A stretch of DNA of 64,000 nt from Kutzneria buriramensis (GTDB lineage: Bacteria; Actinomycetota; Actinomycetes; Mycobacteriales; Pseudonocardiaceae), in NCBI RefSeq assembly GCF_043575855.1, contig NZ_CP144375.1, positions 5,580,001 to 5,644,000 of the forward strand. The letters run 5' to 3'. The notes under the pieces were generated by a model. The model searched no databases and was not told where the DNA came from. It saw nothing but the letters and a program-made list of their open reading frames with translations. Position 1 is the stretch's first letter, and each line of letters starts with the position of its first letter. Shown one piece after another: positions 41,070-50,325 of this stretch. The translations under genes were made by a program, and so were the position numbers.

Positions 41070-42146
41070 ATGAGTGTGCGGGTAGCCATCGTGGGTGTCG
41101 GCAACTGCGCCGCATCCCTGGTTCAGGGGGTGCACTACTACCGTGACGCCGAGCCGGGGACCAGGGTGCCCGGCCTGATGCATGTCCAGTTCGGCGACTA
41201 CCACGTGCGGGACGTGGAGTTCGTCGCCGCGTTCGACGTGGACGCCAAGAAGGTCGGTCTCGACCTGTCCGAGGCGATCGTGACCAGCGAGAACAACACG
41301 ATCAAGATCGCCGACGTGCCGCCGCTCGGGGTGACCGTGCAGCGCGGCCACACCCTGGACGGCCTCGGCCGGTACTACCGGGAGACCATCGACGAGTCCG
41401 ACCAGGAGCCGGTCGACGTGGTGCGGGCGCTGCGCGAGGCCCAGGTCGACGTGCTGGTCTCCTACCTGCCGGTCGGCTCCGAGGAGGCGGACCGGTTCTA
41501 CGCCCAGTGCGCCATCGACGCCCGCGTCGCCTTCGTCAACGCGCTGCCGGTGTTCATCGCCTCCGACCCGGCCTGGGCGGCCAAGTTCACCGAGGCCGGC
41601 GTGCCGATCGTCGGCGACGACATCAAGTCGCAGGTCGGGGCGACCATCACGCACCGGGTGCTGGCCAAGCTGTTCGAGGACCGCGGGGTGCTGCTCGACC
41701 GCACCATGCAGCTCAACGTCGGCGGCAACATGGACTTCAAGAACATGTTGGAGCGGGACCGGCTGGAGTCGAAGAAGATCTCCAAGACGCAGTCGGTGAC
41801 CTCGCAGGTGGACCGTGACCTGGGCGCCCGCAACGTGCACATCGGGCCGTCGGACTACGTGCAGTGGCTGGACGACCGCAAGTGGGCCTACGTCCGCCTG
41901 GAGGGCCGCGCCTTCGGCGACGTGCCGCTCAACCTGGAGTACAAGCTGGAGGTCTGGGACTCCCCCAACTCCGCCGGCATCATCATCGACGCCGTCCGCG
42001 CGGCCAAGATCGCCCTCGACCGCGGCATCGGCGGCCCGATCCTGTCCGCGTCATCCTATTTCATGAAGTCGCCGCCGGAGCAGTACTCCGACGCGCAAGC
42101 GCACGACGCCGTGGAGAAGTTCATCCGCGGCGAGCTGGAGCGTTAG
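41070..42146 (+). CDS. ino1: Inositol-3-phosphate synthase
   Basis: 358 residues with GAGGAGGAG as ribosome site. NAD-binding VAIVGVGNCAASLVQGVHYY, ISxxxPVGSEEADRFYAQCAIDA-type catalytic region (residues about 135-155), GDDIKSQVGATITHR and NVGGNMDFKNM are hallmark motifs of short actinobacterial Ino1. It converts glucose-6-phosphate to myo-inositol-3-phosphate with internal NAD redox; inositol is needed for phosphatidylinositol and mycothiol. In M. tuberculosis the same region carries ino1 next to a PadR regulator; no such regulator lies beside it here. A long terminator follows immediately. Confidence 0.97.
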   Translation: MSVRVAIVGVGNCAASLVQGVHYYRDAEPGTRVPGLMHVQFGDYHVRDVEFVAAFDVDAKKVGLDLSEAIVTSENNTIKIADVPPLGVTVQRGHTLDGLGRYYRETIDESDQEPVDVVRALREAQVDVLVSYLPVGSEEADRFYAQCAIDARVAFVNALPVFIASDPAWAAKFTEAGVPIVGDDIKSQVGATITHRVLAKLFEDRGVLLDRTMQLNVGGNMDFKNMLERDRLESKKISKTQSVTSQVDRDLGARNVHIGPSDYVQWLDDRKWAYVRLEGRAFGDVPLNLEYKLEVWDSPNSAGIIIDAVRAAKIALDRGIGGPILSASSYFMKSPPEQYSDAQAHDAVEKFIRGELER

Positions 42147-42151
42147 GGCAC

Positions 42152-42182
42152 GTCCGGCCGCCCGCGGGGCGGGCGGCCGGAC
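42152..42182 (+). terminator. Terminator of ino1
   Basis: A perfect 14-bp GC-rich stem (42152-42165 with 42169-42182) with GGG loop, starting five bases after the ino1 stop. No T-tract, but stem strength is extreme. Confidence 0.85.
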
Positions 42183-42226
42183 ACAGTAGCTGGTGTCGCC
42201 CATTCGGGTGCTGGCAGGATGCTCGG

Positions 42227-42940
42227 GTGCGGATCCTGATGCCCTTGCCGGATCACGACTTCGACGTCACCGAGGTGGCGGTGCCGTGGCGGCTGCTGAC
42301 CGACGCCGGCCACCAGGTCGTGTTCAGCACGGAGCGGGCCGGCACCAGACCGGCGGCGGATCCGCGGCTGCTCACCGGCGTGATCTTCGGGCAGCTGGGC
42401 GCCGAGCCGGAGCCGAAGCGGTTCTATCAGGAGCTCGAGGCGGATCCCGGGTTCGTGGGGACGGTCGCGTGGGAGGCGATCGAGCCGTCCGAGTACGACG
42501 GATTGGTGCTGGCCGGCGGCCACGCGCCGGGCATGCGGCAGTACCTCGGCAGCGAGGTCCTGCACGCCAAGGTCGCGGACTTCTGGCGGCTGGAGCGGCC
42601 GGTGGGCTCGATCTGCCACGGCCCGATCGTGCTGGCCCGCGCGGGGGTGCTGGCGGGTCGGCGCACGACGTGTCTGCCGAAGTACATGGAGCGGATGGCG
42701 TACTACGGGACTGCGTGGAAGCTGGGACGCTACTACCGGACGTATCCGCTGTACGTCGAGGACGAGGTGCGCCAGGCCGGCGCGAGATTCGAGAGAGGGC
42801 CGTTCGCGGGGTCGGCGAGAGGCACGGCCACCGACGACGGTCCGGCCTTCACGGTGCAGGACGGCAACTACCTCTCGGCCCGCTGGCCGGGGGACGCCTA
42901 CCTGTTCGCGCGCCGGTTCGATCAGCTGCTCACGACCTGA
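42227..42940 (+). CDS. DJ-1/PfpI-type glutamine amidotransferase-like protein
   Basis: 237 residues from GTG 42227. RILMPLPDHDFDVTEVAVPWRLLTDAGHQVVFSTE opens the fold, LVLAGGHAPGMRQYLGSEVL and the nucleophile elbow GSICHGPIVLARAG follow; the late segment DGPAFTVQDGNYLSARWPGDAY is a family hallmark of the larger (about 230 residue) type I GATase-like proteins. Probably a hydrolase or glyoxalase on small carbonyls. One base separates it from the SGNH gene, so they form an operon; the strong ino1 terminator lies before it. Confidence 0.85.
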   Translation: MRILMPLPDHDFDVTEVAVPWRLLTDAGHQVVFSTERAGTRPAADPRLLTGVIFGQLGAEPEPKRFYQELEADPGFVGTVAWEAIEPSEYDGLVLAGGHAPGMRQYLGSEVLHAKVADFWRLERPVGSICHGPIVLARAGVLAGRRTTCLPKYMERMAYYGTAWKLGRYYRTYPLYVEDEVRQAGARFERGPFAGSARGTATDDGPAFTVQDGNYLSARWPGDAYLFARRFDQLLTT

Positions 42941-42941
42941 C

Positions 42942-43913
42942 GTGCGGGAGGTGTGGCTCGACCCGGACGACCCCCAGCTGAGCTGGGACGGACTGGTCGA
43001 ACTTCGACGCGCCGGCGACTGGTGGCAGCCGTGGCGGCTGCCGGCGGACCGGATCCCGACGCCGAGGCTGGCGGCGTTGGCCAGGATGCCGGCTGGGGTC
43101 CGCGTCGGTCTGCGCACGGACGCCCGCCTGCTGTCGGTGCCGCTGTTCGGCGACCCGGACTACTCCTCGCCGGTGGACGTGGTGGTCGACGGTCAGCTGG
43201 CGCACCGGATGGCGGTCAAGCCGGGCGAGCAGGTGCTGACCGTGGCATTGCCGGGCCAGCCGGCCAACGTGGACGTGTGGCTGCCGAACTACGGCCGCAC
43301 CCAGGTCGGCAGCCTGCGGCTGGCGGCGCACAGCATGGTTCGGCCGCTGAGCCGGACCGGTCCGCACTGGGTGGCGTACGGCAGCGCGATCACGCAGTGC
43401 CGGCTGGTGGACGGCCCGAGCCAGACCTGGCCGGCGGAGTTGGCGCGGCGGCACGGGTGGCGGCTGACCTGCCTGGGCTTCTCCGGCGAATGCCATCTCG
43501 ATCCGGTGGTCGCGCAGACGATCCACGAGCAGTGTCCCGACCTGGTGACGCTGTGCGTCGGCGTGGACATCCACCACGCGGCGAGCTTCAGCCGGCGGAC
43601 CCTCGGTCCGGCGCTGGAGTCCTTCCTGGACGTGATCGCGGACCAGCCGGTCGTCGTGATCACCCCGCCGCTGGCGCCGGCCCGGGAGGACGAGGTCAAC
43701 GCGCTGGGTCTGACCCTGGCCGATATTCGCGGCCTGGTCGCGGAGGCGGCCGGCGGCGTGCACGTGATCGACGGGCGCGATCTGGTGTACGCGGATCTGG
43801 TGGTCGACGGCCTGCACCTCGGCCCGGACGGCTACCAGTCGCTGGCGGACCGGATCTCGCCGCTGCTGGCGGCGGAGCTGGTTCAGAAGCCGGCGGCGGC
43901 GTACTCGGCGTAG
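42942..43913 (+). CDS. Cytosolic SGNH/GDSL hydrolase with N-terminal beta domain
   Basis: 323 residues, GTG one base after the previous stop. Residues about 1-135 are a beta-sandwich (VWLDPDDPQLSWDGLVELRRAGDWWQPWRLP, then VDVWLPNYGRTQVGSL). The hydrolase half has AYGSAITQCRLVD (Ser nucleophile), GFSGECHLDP, LCVGVDIHH and DGLHLGPDGYQSL (Asp and His). Block III reads GVDI where the family has GxND, so the oxyanion-hole Asn is replaced by Asp. No signal peptide. This domain pair is known from carbohydrate-esterase-like proteins. Its 3' end overlaps the convergent secreted protein by 31 bases. Confidence 0.82.
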   Translation: MREVWLDPDDPQLSWDGLVELRRAGDWWQPWRLPADRIPTPRLAALARMPAGVRVGLRTDARLLSVPLFGDPDYSSPVDVVVDGQLAHRMAVKPGEQVLTVALPGQPANVDVWLPNYGRTQVGSLRLAAHSMVRPLSRTGPHWVAYGSAITQCRLVDGPSQTWPAELARRHGWRLTCLGFSGECHLDPVVAQTIHEQCPDLVTLCVGVDIHHAASFSRRTLGPALESFLDVIADQPVVVITPPLAPAREDEVNALGLTLADIRGLVAEAAGGVHVIDGRDLVYADLVVDGLHLGPDGYQSLADRISPLLAAELVQKPAAAYSA

Positions 43914-44863
43914 TCGGTCGGTGGGGCTACGTCGACGCGGCTGCACTCGGAGTTGTTGGCGCGCGTCTTCGGCCACTGCGTCAGGTAGTAGATCTGCCGA
44001 CCGGTCTTGCGCGCCGCCTGCGCGAAGCCGGCCGCAGCGTCCTTGTCGTTGTAGTAGGCCTCGCCGATGATCACCGGCTGGGTGGTGAGACCCTGCTGCC
44101 GCAATTGGTTGTCGTTGTAGGTGAACTGCGCGGCCTCGTCGCCGTAGATGTGCAGGTCCAAGATGGACGGTGGCGCGCTGCCGTAGATCTTGGACACGTT
44201 GAGCACCTGGCCGGGATCGTTGCCGTAGATGGAGAAGCCGACGGTGTCGGCGCGGCCGAAGGCGGCTGTGTAGGTCTGCCACAGCTGCTGGTCGTAGCGC
44301 AGCACCAGGGGCTCGTTGTTGCCGGACGCGGTGAGTTCGCTGCCCAGGTCGAGGTGGAACGGCACGCCGGCGGCGGCGAGGATCGGGTGCAGCGACTGGA
44401 TGAGCTGCCAGTTCTCCTGGTACATGGCTTCCTGCCAGGTGTCCCAGGTGCTGGGGTCGTTGCCGTCGGAGGGATGCAGCACGACCGTGATCTCGGCGAA
44501 GCCGGCCTGCTTGACGTCGGCGAGCAGACCGGCGAGGTTCTCCTGGTCCTGTGGGGGAAGCCGGCCGCCGGTGGAGTCCATGGCGGTGCCGTTGTCCGCG
44601 CCGTGGTGGTGGTAGACGCCGATGGACAGCCGGTTCTGGCCGCTGCGCTTCAGGCCGGCCAACTGGTAGGCGATGATCGTCGGCGCCTTGTTGAACGCGT
44701 CGACCACTTGGTACGGCTGGTAGTAGCAGCCGTCCAGGTAATAGAAGTCGTAGTTCGAGCCGCCGGAGACGGCCGGCGACGCGACCGGATCGGCCGCCGC
44801 CGGGACGGCGAGCGCCGCCGCGAGCAGGACGACCGTCGCGACGACCAGTGCCCGTGTGCGCAT
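43883..44863 (-). CDS. Secreted glycoside-hydrolase-like protein of unknown family
   Basis: 326 residues from ATG 44863. Signal peptide ends near AAADP (about residue 25). The mature part looks like a TIM barrel: strands LSIGVYHHHG, ITVVLHPSDGND, FHLDLGSELTASG, TVGFSIYGND, LDLHIYGDEAAQ, PVIIGEAYYNDKD and QIYYLTQWPK occur at regular spacing. Glutamates at LGSE and IGE lie where clan-A glycosidases keep the acid/base and nucleophile. I cannot assign a CAZy family. Convergent with the SGNH hydrolase; preceded by a 233-base divergent promoter region shared with the SDR gene. Confidence 0.65.
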   Translation of the reverse strand: MRTRALVVATVVLLAAALAVPAAADPVASPAVSGGSNYDFYYLDGCYYQPYQVVDAFNKAPTIIAYQLAGLKRSGQNRLSIGVYHHHGADNGTAMDSTGGRLPPQDQENLAGLLADVKQAGFAEITVVLHPSDGNDPSTWDTWQEAMYQENWQLIQSLHPILAAAGVPFHLDLGSELTASGNNEPLVLRYDQQLWQTYTAAFGRADTVGFSIYGNDPGQVLNVSKIYGSAPPSILDLHIYGDEAAQFTYNDNQLRQQGLTTQPVIIGEAYYNDKDAAAGFAQAARKTGRQIYYLTQWPKTRANNSECSRVDVAPPTDYAEYAAAGF

Positions 44864-45066
44864 GACGGAATCCCTCCCGTCCGGTCGCCGCCATTGATCT
44901 TCCGAGCCTGACACCGTCGCCGGGATCCGACCGCCGGACGGCGGCCGATTTCACCGCTTCGGGTGGGTTTTCGCAGGTTAGGCGGCGTGGTTGCGGGTGA
45001 AACAAAACGCGGTCGGCGCTCTCGATGCTCATATGCGCACCTGTGCACGTCCATCCGAACTATGGC

Positions 45067-45080
45067 CGTTCGACCGAACG
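45067..45080. promoter_or_regulatory. Small palindrome upstream of the SDR gene
   Basis: CGTTC (45067-45071) and GAACG (45076-45080) face each other 17 bases before the SDR start, in an AT-richer patch with GTTAGC following. It looks like a regulator site of the TetR or LysR kind. No regulator is encoded beside it on that side; the convergent LysR gene downstream is the only candidate nearby. Confidence 0.35.
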
Positions 45081-45096
45081 AGTTAGCTTGGGGATC

Positions 45097-45780
45097 ATGA
45101 CGCCTCGACCGACCGCCCTGATCACCGGCGCCTCCCGCGGCATCGGCGCCGCCGTGGCCGCCGCGCTTGCTCCCACCCACCACCTGCTGCTCGGCGGCCG
45201 CGACGTCGAGGCGCTCAAGGCCGCGGCCGCCACTTTCCCGTCCGCCACGCCGTGGCCGGTCGAGCTCACCGATTCCGAGGCCGTCGCCGAGGCCGCCGCC
45301 GCGATCGACCGGCTTGACGTGCTCGTGCACAGCGCCGGCGTGGCCAAGCTCGGGTCGCTGGCCGAGACGCCGGTCGAGGTGTGGCGGACCACGTTGGAGG
45401 TCAACGTCGTCGCCGTCGCCGAGCTGACGCGCCTCCTGCTGCCCGCGCTGCGCGCCGCCGCCGGCCAGGTCGTGCTCATCAACTCCGGCGCCGGCCTGCG
45501 CGCCAACCCCAACTGGGGCGCTTATGCCGCTAGCAAGTTCGCCCTGCGGGCCTTCGCCGACGTCCTGCGCGCCGAGGAGCCGCAGCTTCGCGTCACCACC
45601 GTGTACCCCGGTCGGACCGCCACTGACATGCAGCGCGCCGTCCGCGAGAGCGAGGGCGGCGAGTACCGCCCCGACGACTACCTGACCCCCGAGTCCGTGG
45701 CCCAGGCCGTCACCTTCGCCCTGCTCGCGCCGCCGGACGCCCACGTCCAGGACGTCAACGTGCGCTCTCGATCGCACTAG
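45097..45780 (+). CDS. Short-chain dehydrogenase/reductase
   Basis: 227 residues from ATG 45097. TALITGASRGIGAAVAAALA (NADP-binding TGxxxGxG), HSAGVAKLG, INSGAGLRANPNWGAYAASKFALR (Ser-Tyr-Lys triad) and TVYPGRTATDMQR. A compact SDR typical of carbonyl reductases; substrate unknown. The last 26 bases overlap the end of the convergent LysR gene. Confidence 0.87.
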   Translation: MTPRPTALITGASRGIGAAVAAALAPTHHLLLGGRDVEALKAAAATFPSATPWPVELTDSEAVAEAAAAIDRLDVLVHSAGVAKLGSLAETPVEVWRTTLEVNVVAVAELTRLLLPALRAAAGQVVLINSGAGLRANPNWGAYAASKFALRAFADVLRAEEPQLRVTTVYPGRTATDMQRAVRESEGGEYRPDDYLTPESVAQAVTFALLAPPDAHVQDVNVRSRSH

Positions 45781-46660
45781 TCCTGCGGACGTGGGTGTCG
45801 AGTAGTTCGAGCAGCCGGACCGCGGCGGGGTGATCGGCGACCGCATCGCGGACCCGGACGGAGATGCTCCGCCGCGGTGTGGGGTTCACGATCGGCACGG
45901 CGACGGTGGAGGCCGGCAGCGCGCCGAGGCCGAGCCGGGGGATCACGGTGATGCCCATGCCCTCGGCCACGAACTTGATCGCGGTCGGGTAGTCCTGGGT
46001 CTCGATGTGGAAGGCCGGGCTGAAGCCGACCGTTGAGCAGGCGTCGAGCACCGCCTGCCGGCACGCGCCACGGGCCACGTCGTTGTCCACCCAGGCCTCG
46101 TCGCGCAGCTCCGCCAGGTCCACCTCGATCCGGTCGGCCAGCGCGGAACCCTGCGGCACCACGGCGAAGTACGGCTCGGTGAGCAGGGACCGCACCCGAT
46201 AGCCCCTGATGTCGGCGGGCTCCGTGCCGTCGACGAAGATCTCGACGTCCGGCGGGCCGGCGTCCGCTCCGACCAGTTCGATCAGCCGCAGGTCCAGACG
46301 GAGCCCGGGGAACTCGCGGGCCAGCGTGGCGACCATGGGCGGGATCCAGACCGCCCCGGCGGAGGCGAAGTAGCTCACGGACAGCGCTCCGACCCGGCCC
46401 GCCCGCAGGTCGGACACGACCGATTCCAGCTCGGCGATCCGTTCGAAGACCCGGGCCGCCTGCGCCGCCACGGTGCGGCCGGCCGCCGTCGGCTCGATGC
46501 TCCGGCCGGTGCGTTGCACCAGCGTGAGCCCGGTTTCCTTCTGCAGCGCGGTGATGTGCTGGCTGATCGCCGACGGGGTGTAGCCGAGGCTGGTCGCGGC
46601 GCCGCGGATGGATCCGTCCGCCACGACCGCGCGCAGCACGCGAAGCCGGTGAATGTCCAC
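45755..46660 (-). CDS. LysR-family transcription regulator
   Basis: 301 residues. N-terminal winged helix-turn-helix (LRVLRAVVADGSIRGAATSLGYTPSAISQHITALQKETG), then the periplasmic-binding-like effector domain (from VGALSVSYFASAGAVWIPPMV to the end). Divergent from the DMT exporter gene at 46743, with 82 bases between starts, so it most likely controls that exporter (a common pair). Confidence 0.9.
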   Translation of the reverse strand: MDIHRLRVLRAVVADGSIRGAATSLGYTPSAISQHITALQKETGLTLVQRTGRSIEPTAAGRTVAAQAARVFERIAELESVVSDLRAGRVGALSVSYFASAGAVWIPPMVATLAREFPGLRLDLRLIELVGADAGPPDVEIFVDGTEPADIRGYRVRSLLTEPYFAVVPQGSALADRIEVDLAELRDEAWVDNDVARGACRQAVLDACSTVGFSPAFHIETQDYPTAIKFVAEGMGITVIPRLGLGALPASTVAVPIVNPTPRRSISVRVRDAVADHPAAVRLLELLDTHVRRTSAIESAR

Positions 46661-46742
46661 GCTGCAACACTACAGTGCGACTGAACAATGCGGCAGTTTT
46701 TCTCGCTTGTGCTTACGCTTTCGGCGGGCCATCGTCAAAGAC

Positions 46743-47663
46743 ATGCCGACCAAATACCGCGCCGTGGCCGCCGTCCTGACGACAGTGCTGCTCTGGGCCT
46801 CCGCTTTCGTGGTCATCCGCGCCGTCGGCGAGGACCTCTCCCCCGGATCGCTGGCCTTCGCGCGGCTGGCCGTCGGCACGGTCGCGCTCGCAGTGGTGGC
46901 CCTCCGCTACCGCCGCCCGCTGCCCCGTGGGCGGGCACTCGCCTTCGTGCTCGGCTACGGCGTGCTGTGGTTCGCCGGCTACACCGTCGTGCTCAACTGG
47001 GCCGAACGGCATCTGGACGCCGGCACCGCCGCGCTGCTGGTCAACGTCGCGCCGATCCTGGTCGCCGTGGTCGCCGGCGTCGTGTTCCGCGAAGGCTTCC
47101 CCCGACCGGTCATGATCGGCATGCTCGTCGCCTTCACCGGCGTCCTCGTGATCGCCGTCGGCGGTGACGGCGGCGGTGTGGTCGACACGCTGGGCATCGT
47201 GTTGGGCCTGGTCACCGCCGTGCTCTACGCCGCAGGGGTGTTGATGCAGAAGGTCGCATTGCGCTCCGTCGACGCGGTCACCGCGACCTGGGTCGGCTGC
47301 GCCGCCGGCCTGGTCGCCACACTGCCGTTCGCCCCGCAGGCCGTGGTCGAACTCGCCCACGCCTCCGGTGGGTCGATCGCCGGCGTCGTCTTCCTGGGCG
47401 TCGGACCCACCGCGATCGCATTCACCACGTGGGCGTACGCCCTGGCCCGGACCGACGCCGGTCGCATGGCCGCCACGACGCTGTGCGTCCCCGGCATCGC
47501 CGTGCTGGTGTCGTGGGTGACGCTCGGCGAGGTGCCGACGGCCCTCGGCCTGATCGGCGGCGCCCTGTGCCTTGCCGGCGTGGCCATCAGCCGCCGCAAG
47601 CCCCGAGTCGTCGAAACGGCCGCCCCGCAGGTCCCGGCGGAATCCTGCGAAGCGGCCGCTTAG
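46743..47663 (+). CDS. DMT-superfamily (EamA) exporter
   Basis: 306 residues from ATG 46743. Ten transmembrane helices in two EamA repeats: TVLLWASAFVVIRAVGEDLSPGSLAFAR opens the first and GIVLGLVTAVLYAAGVLMQKV the second. A basic tail follows (SRRKPRVVETA). Such carriers export amino acids or metabolites. Divergently transcribed from a LysR regulator, which probably senses the exported compound. Its stop abuts the stop of the convergent amidohydrolase gene with no base between. Confidence 0.88.
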   Translation: MPTKYRAVAAVLTTVLLWASAFVVIRAVGEDLSPGSLAFARLAVGTVALAVVALRYRRPLPRGRALAFVLGYGVLWFAGYTVVLNWAERHLDAGTAALLVNVAPILVAVVAGVVFREGFPRPVMIGMLVAFTGVLVIAVGGDGGGVVDTLGIVLGLVTAVLYAAGVLMQKVALRSVDAVTATWVGCAAGLVATLPFAPQAVVELAHASGGSIAGVVFLGVGPTAIAFTTWAYALARTDAGRMAATTLCVPGIAVLVSWVTLGEVPTALGLIGGALCLAGVAISRRKPRVVETAAPQVPAESCEAAA

Positions 47664-48995
47664 TCAGGCGTCCGCCAGCAGGCGGTGGGTGACCTTGCGG
47701 ACCTCCGCCGCCGCCGCGGCGCGGTCGACCTGCGTGGCCTCGCCGTCGGCGACGACCTGGGAGCCGGCGACCCAGACCTCGCGCACACGCCGTGAGCCGG
47801 CGGCCCAGACGAGGTTGGACAGGAGTTGGGCGTCGGGGACGTCGAGGCCGGCGGCGAAGGCGGGGTCGTCGAGGTCTATGTGCACGAGGTCGGCACACGC
47901 GCCGGGGGCGAGGGTGCCGAGGTCGTCACGGCCGATGGCGGCGGCGCCGCCACGGGTGGCCATGAGCAGGGACTGAGCGGCGGTGAGGGCGGCGGCGTCG
48001 GCGGACGAGAGCCGGGCGAGCATGGCGGCGAGCTGGATCTCCTGCCAGAGGTCGAGGTCGTCGTTGCTGGCGGGACCGTCGGTGCCGAGGCCGACCTGCA
48101 CGCCATGGCGGCGCAGGTCCAGGAGCCGAGCGGTGCCGGAGGCCAGCTTGGCGTTGGAGCCGGGGCAGTGGGCGACGCCGACGCCGCCGGCGGCGTAGAG
48201 CTGAATGTCCACATCGGACAGATGGACGGAGTGGGCGGTCAGCACCCGGCCGCCGAACACCCCCAGCGAATTGAGCAGCAGCGGCACGGAGCCGTGGGCC
48301 TCCCGCACGGCCTGATCCTCGGCGAGGGACTCGGCTACGTGGATGTGCAACAGAGCCCCTCGCTGCCGGGCCTCGGCGGCGATGACGGGCAGCGCCTCGG
48401 CGGGCAGCGTGTACGCGGAGTGCGGCCCGTAGCCGAGCTCGATCCGCTCCCCGGGCCCGAACCGCAGCCCGTCCGCGTCGATCCACGCGCTGATCTGGTC
48501 GGTCATGTGCAGCCAACTGCCGAGCCGGTCCCAGCCGGGCGCGGCGATCACGGCCGGCGTGAGCACGACCCGCGAACCGACCTCCAGCACCGACTCGACG
48601 ATGGACTCGGCGTAGAAGTACATCTCGACGCTGGTGGTCACGCCGTGCCGAAGCATCTCCAACGCCCCGAGCCGCATGCCGGCCCGCACGTCGTCGCCGT
48701 CGAGGCGCCCCTCGGCAGGCCAGATGACGTCCTGGAGCCACGCCATGAGCGGCAGGTCGCCGCCCATCCCACGCAGCACGGTCATGGGGCTGTGCGCATG
48801 GGCGTTGATCAGACCGGGCATCAGGATGCCGGGCAGATCCCGTACGGGCAGCGAGATCTCCGGCGCGTTGGAGGCGGGCCCGACGTAGCCCAGCCGCCCG
48901 TCGGCGCCGACGTCGACGACCGCGTCGCGGACGACGGAGCAGGCGGCGTCGCAGGGCAGCACAACCGGGGCACGGAGCCGGAAAGCCTCAACCAT
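47664..48995 (-). CDS. Amidohydrolase of the ATZ/TRZ (cytosine/MTA deaminase-like) group
   Basis: 443 residues. Metal ligands in order: GLINAHAHSPM (HxH), LLHIHVAES, AHSVHLSDVD and GLGTDGPASNDDLDLW; the last also marks the ATZ/TRZ deaminase subgroup. The flanking composite beta domain (residues 1-60 and about 370-430) is intact. It likely deaminates a purine, pterin or methylthioadenosine-type substrate; the exact one cannot be read off. Confidence 0.87.
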   Translation of the reverse strand: MVEAFRLRAPVVLPCDAACSVVRDAVVDVGADGRLGYVGPASNAPEISLPVRDLPGILMPGLINAHAHSPMTVLRGMGGDLPLMAWLQDVIWPAEGRLDGDDVRAGMRLGALEMLRHGVTTSVEMYFYAESIVESVLEVGSRVVLTPAVIAAPGWDRLGSWLHMTDQISAWIDADGLRFGPGERIELGYGPHSAYTLPAEALPVIAAEARQRGALLHIHVAESLAEDQAVREAHGSVPLLLNSLGVFGGRVLTAHSVHLSDVDIQLYAAGGVGVAHCPGSNAKLASGTARLLDLRRHGVQVGLGTDGPASNDDLDLWQEIQLAAMLARLSSADAAALTAAQSLLMATRGGAAAIGRDDLGTLAPGACADLVHIDLDDPAFAAGLDVPDAQLLSNLVWAAGSRRVREVWVAGSQVVADGEATQVDRAAAAAEVRKVTHRLLADA

Positions 48996-49007
48996 GACGG
49001 GATTCTG

Positions 49008-50177
49008 TCATCCGCCCAGCGGCAGCTCGGCGGCCACCGTCCAGCCGCTGCCGCCGTTCGGACCGGCGCTGAACCGGCCCCCGAGCAGCTCGACCCGCTC
49101 CCGCATGCCGACGAGCCCGAAGCCGCCGGACCCGCCGACGGGGCTGCTGTGCTGGCCGGTTCCGTCGTCGGCGACCCGCACCAGCACGGCGCCGTCGTCG
49201 GTGCGCACGTCCACATCGATCCGGCTGACGCCGGCGGCGTGCTTGCGGGCGTTGGTCAGCGACTCCTGCACGAGCCGGATCACGGACTGCGCCAGCTCGG
49301 GCGGCACGGGGTCGGCGAGCTTCACCTCGAGCCGCACGGGCCCACCGACCTGCTCGACGGTGCGCCGGATCTGGGCCTCCAGCTCGTCGTTGTCACGGCT
49401 GGTGGGCGAGGCCTCGGTGCCGCGCAGGGTGCCGACGAGGCGGCGCATGGCGGTCAACGCCTCGTGCCCGCTGGCGGTGATGATCGGTAGCACCTGCCGG
49501 GCGGCCTCGGGGTTCTGGTCGGCGATGGCCTGGGCGGCCTGCGAGTGCACGACGATGCCGGTGACGTAGTGCGCGACGACGTCGTGCAGCTCCCGGGCCA
49601 GAGCCAGCCGCTCGGCCTGCTGCGCGGCGGCAACGGAGGCGGACTCGGCCTGACGGCGTTCCCGGTCGCGGGCGCGGAAGTACAGGCCGGTGCCGATGGC
49701 GACCGCGAAGCAGACACCCCATACGGTGCCGACGTTCACCAGCTCCAACGGTGCGGAGTCGGGGACGCTGTCGTTGTCGAGGTAGACCGCGACCAGGTTC
49801 GACGCGATCAGGGCCAGGGTGCCCACCGCGGCCCGGCCCCGCGTGGCCTGCCGCACCACGATCGCGACCATCGCCATGCCGGCGGCCAGCGGGATGATGT
49901 CGCCGCCGATCTGCACGTGGCCGAGCCAGTGCACGAGCAGCGCGCTCGCGAAGATGGTGATCGAGGCGGCCAGCGCGGCGTCGAACGGGCGGCGCGGCGA
50001 GATCACGGCCAGCACGAACAGGATCAGGTCGAACGGCAGCTGCCACCACAGGCCGGGGTCCAGCCCGCGCCACTCCACCATCTGCAACAGCATCAGCAGC
50101 ACGAGTGCGGTGGCCAGCGGCCACTGGCGGCGGGCCAGCGCCCGCCAGCCGAGGTACCCGTTCTCCACGTCGGACAC
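49008..50177 (-). CDS. Orphan NarL-type sensor histidine kinase
   Basis: 389 residues, GTG start. Five to six membrane helices in the first about 180 residues with no extracellular sensor domain, then ALARELHDVVAHYVTGIVVH (HisKA_3 phospho-acceptor) and a GHKL ATPase (QESLTNARKHA, VADDGTGQ, GFGLVGMRERV). No response regulator gene is adjacent; the amidohydrolase starts 12 bases after it on the same strand, so a partner must be elsewhere. Confidence 0.88.
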   Translation of the reverse strand: MSDVENGYLGWRALARRQWPLATALVLLMLLQMVEWRGLDPGLWWQLPFDLILFVLAVISPRRPFDAALAASITIFASALLVHWLGHVQIGGDIIPLAAGMAMVAIVVRQATRGRAAVGTLALIASNLVAVYLDNDSVPDSAPLELVNVGTVWGVCFAVAIGTGLYFRARDRERRQAESASVAAAQQAERLALARELHDVVAHYVTGIVVHSQAAQAIADQNPEAARQVLPIITASGHEALTAMRRLVGTLRGTEASPTSRDNDELEAQIRRTVEQVGGPVRLEVKLADPVPPELAQSVIRLVQESLTNARKHAAGVSRIDVDVRTDDGAVLVRVADDGTGQHSSPVGGSGGFGLVGMRERVELLGGRFSAGPNGGSGWTVAAELPLGG

Positions 50178-50325
50178 CGTAGGGCGTAGCCGGGGCCACC
50201 GCCGTCAACCCGTGGGCTGGCGCCCTGTCAGACCTGCGGCGTAGCCGGGATCGAGTCCGCGGGCCGACGCCCGATGACGCACCGCACGGCGAGGCTTGAG
50301 GCAACGTCGGAGAAAGAGGTGCGAG

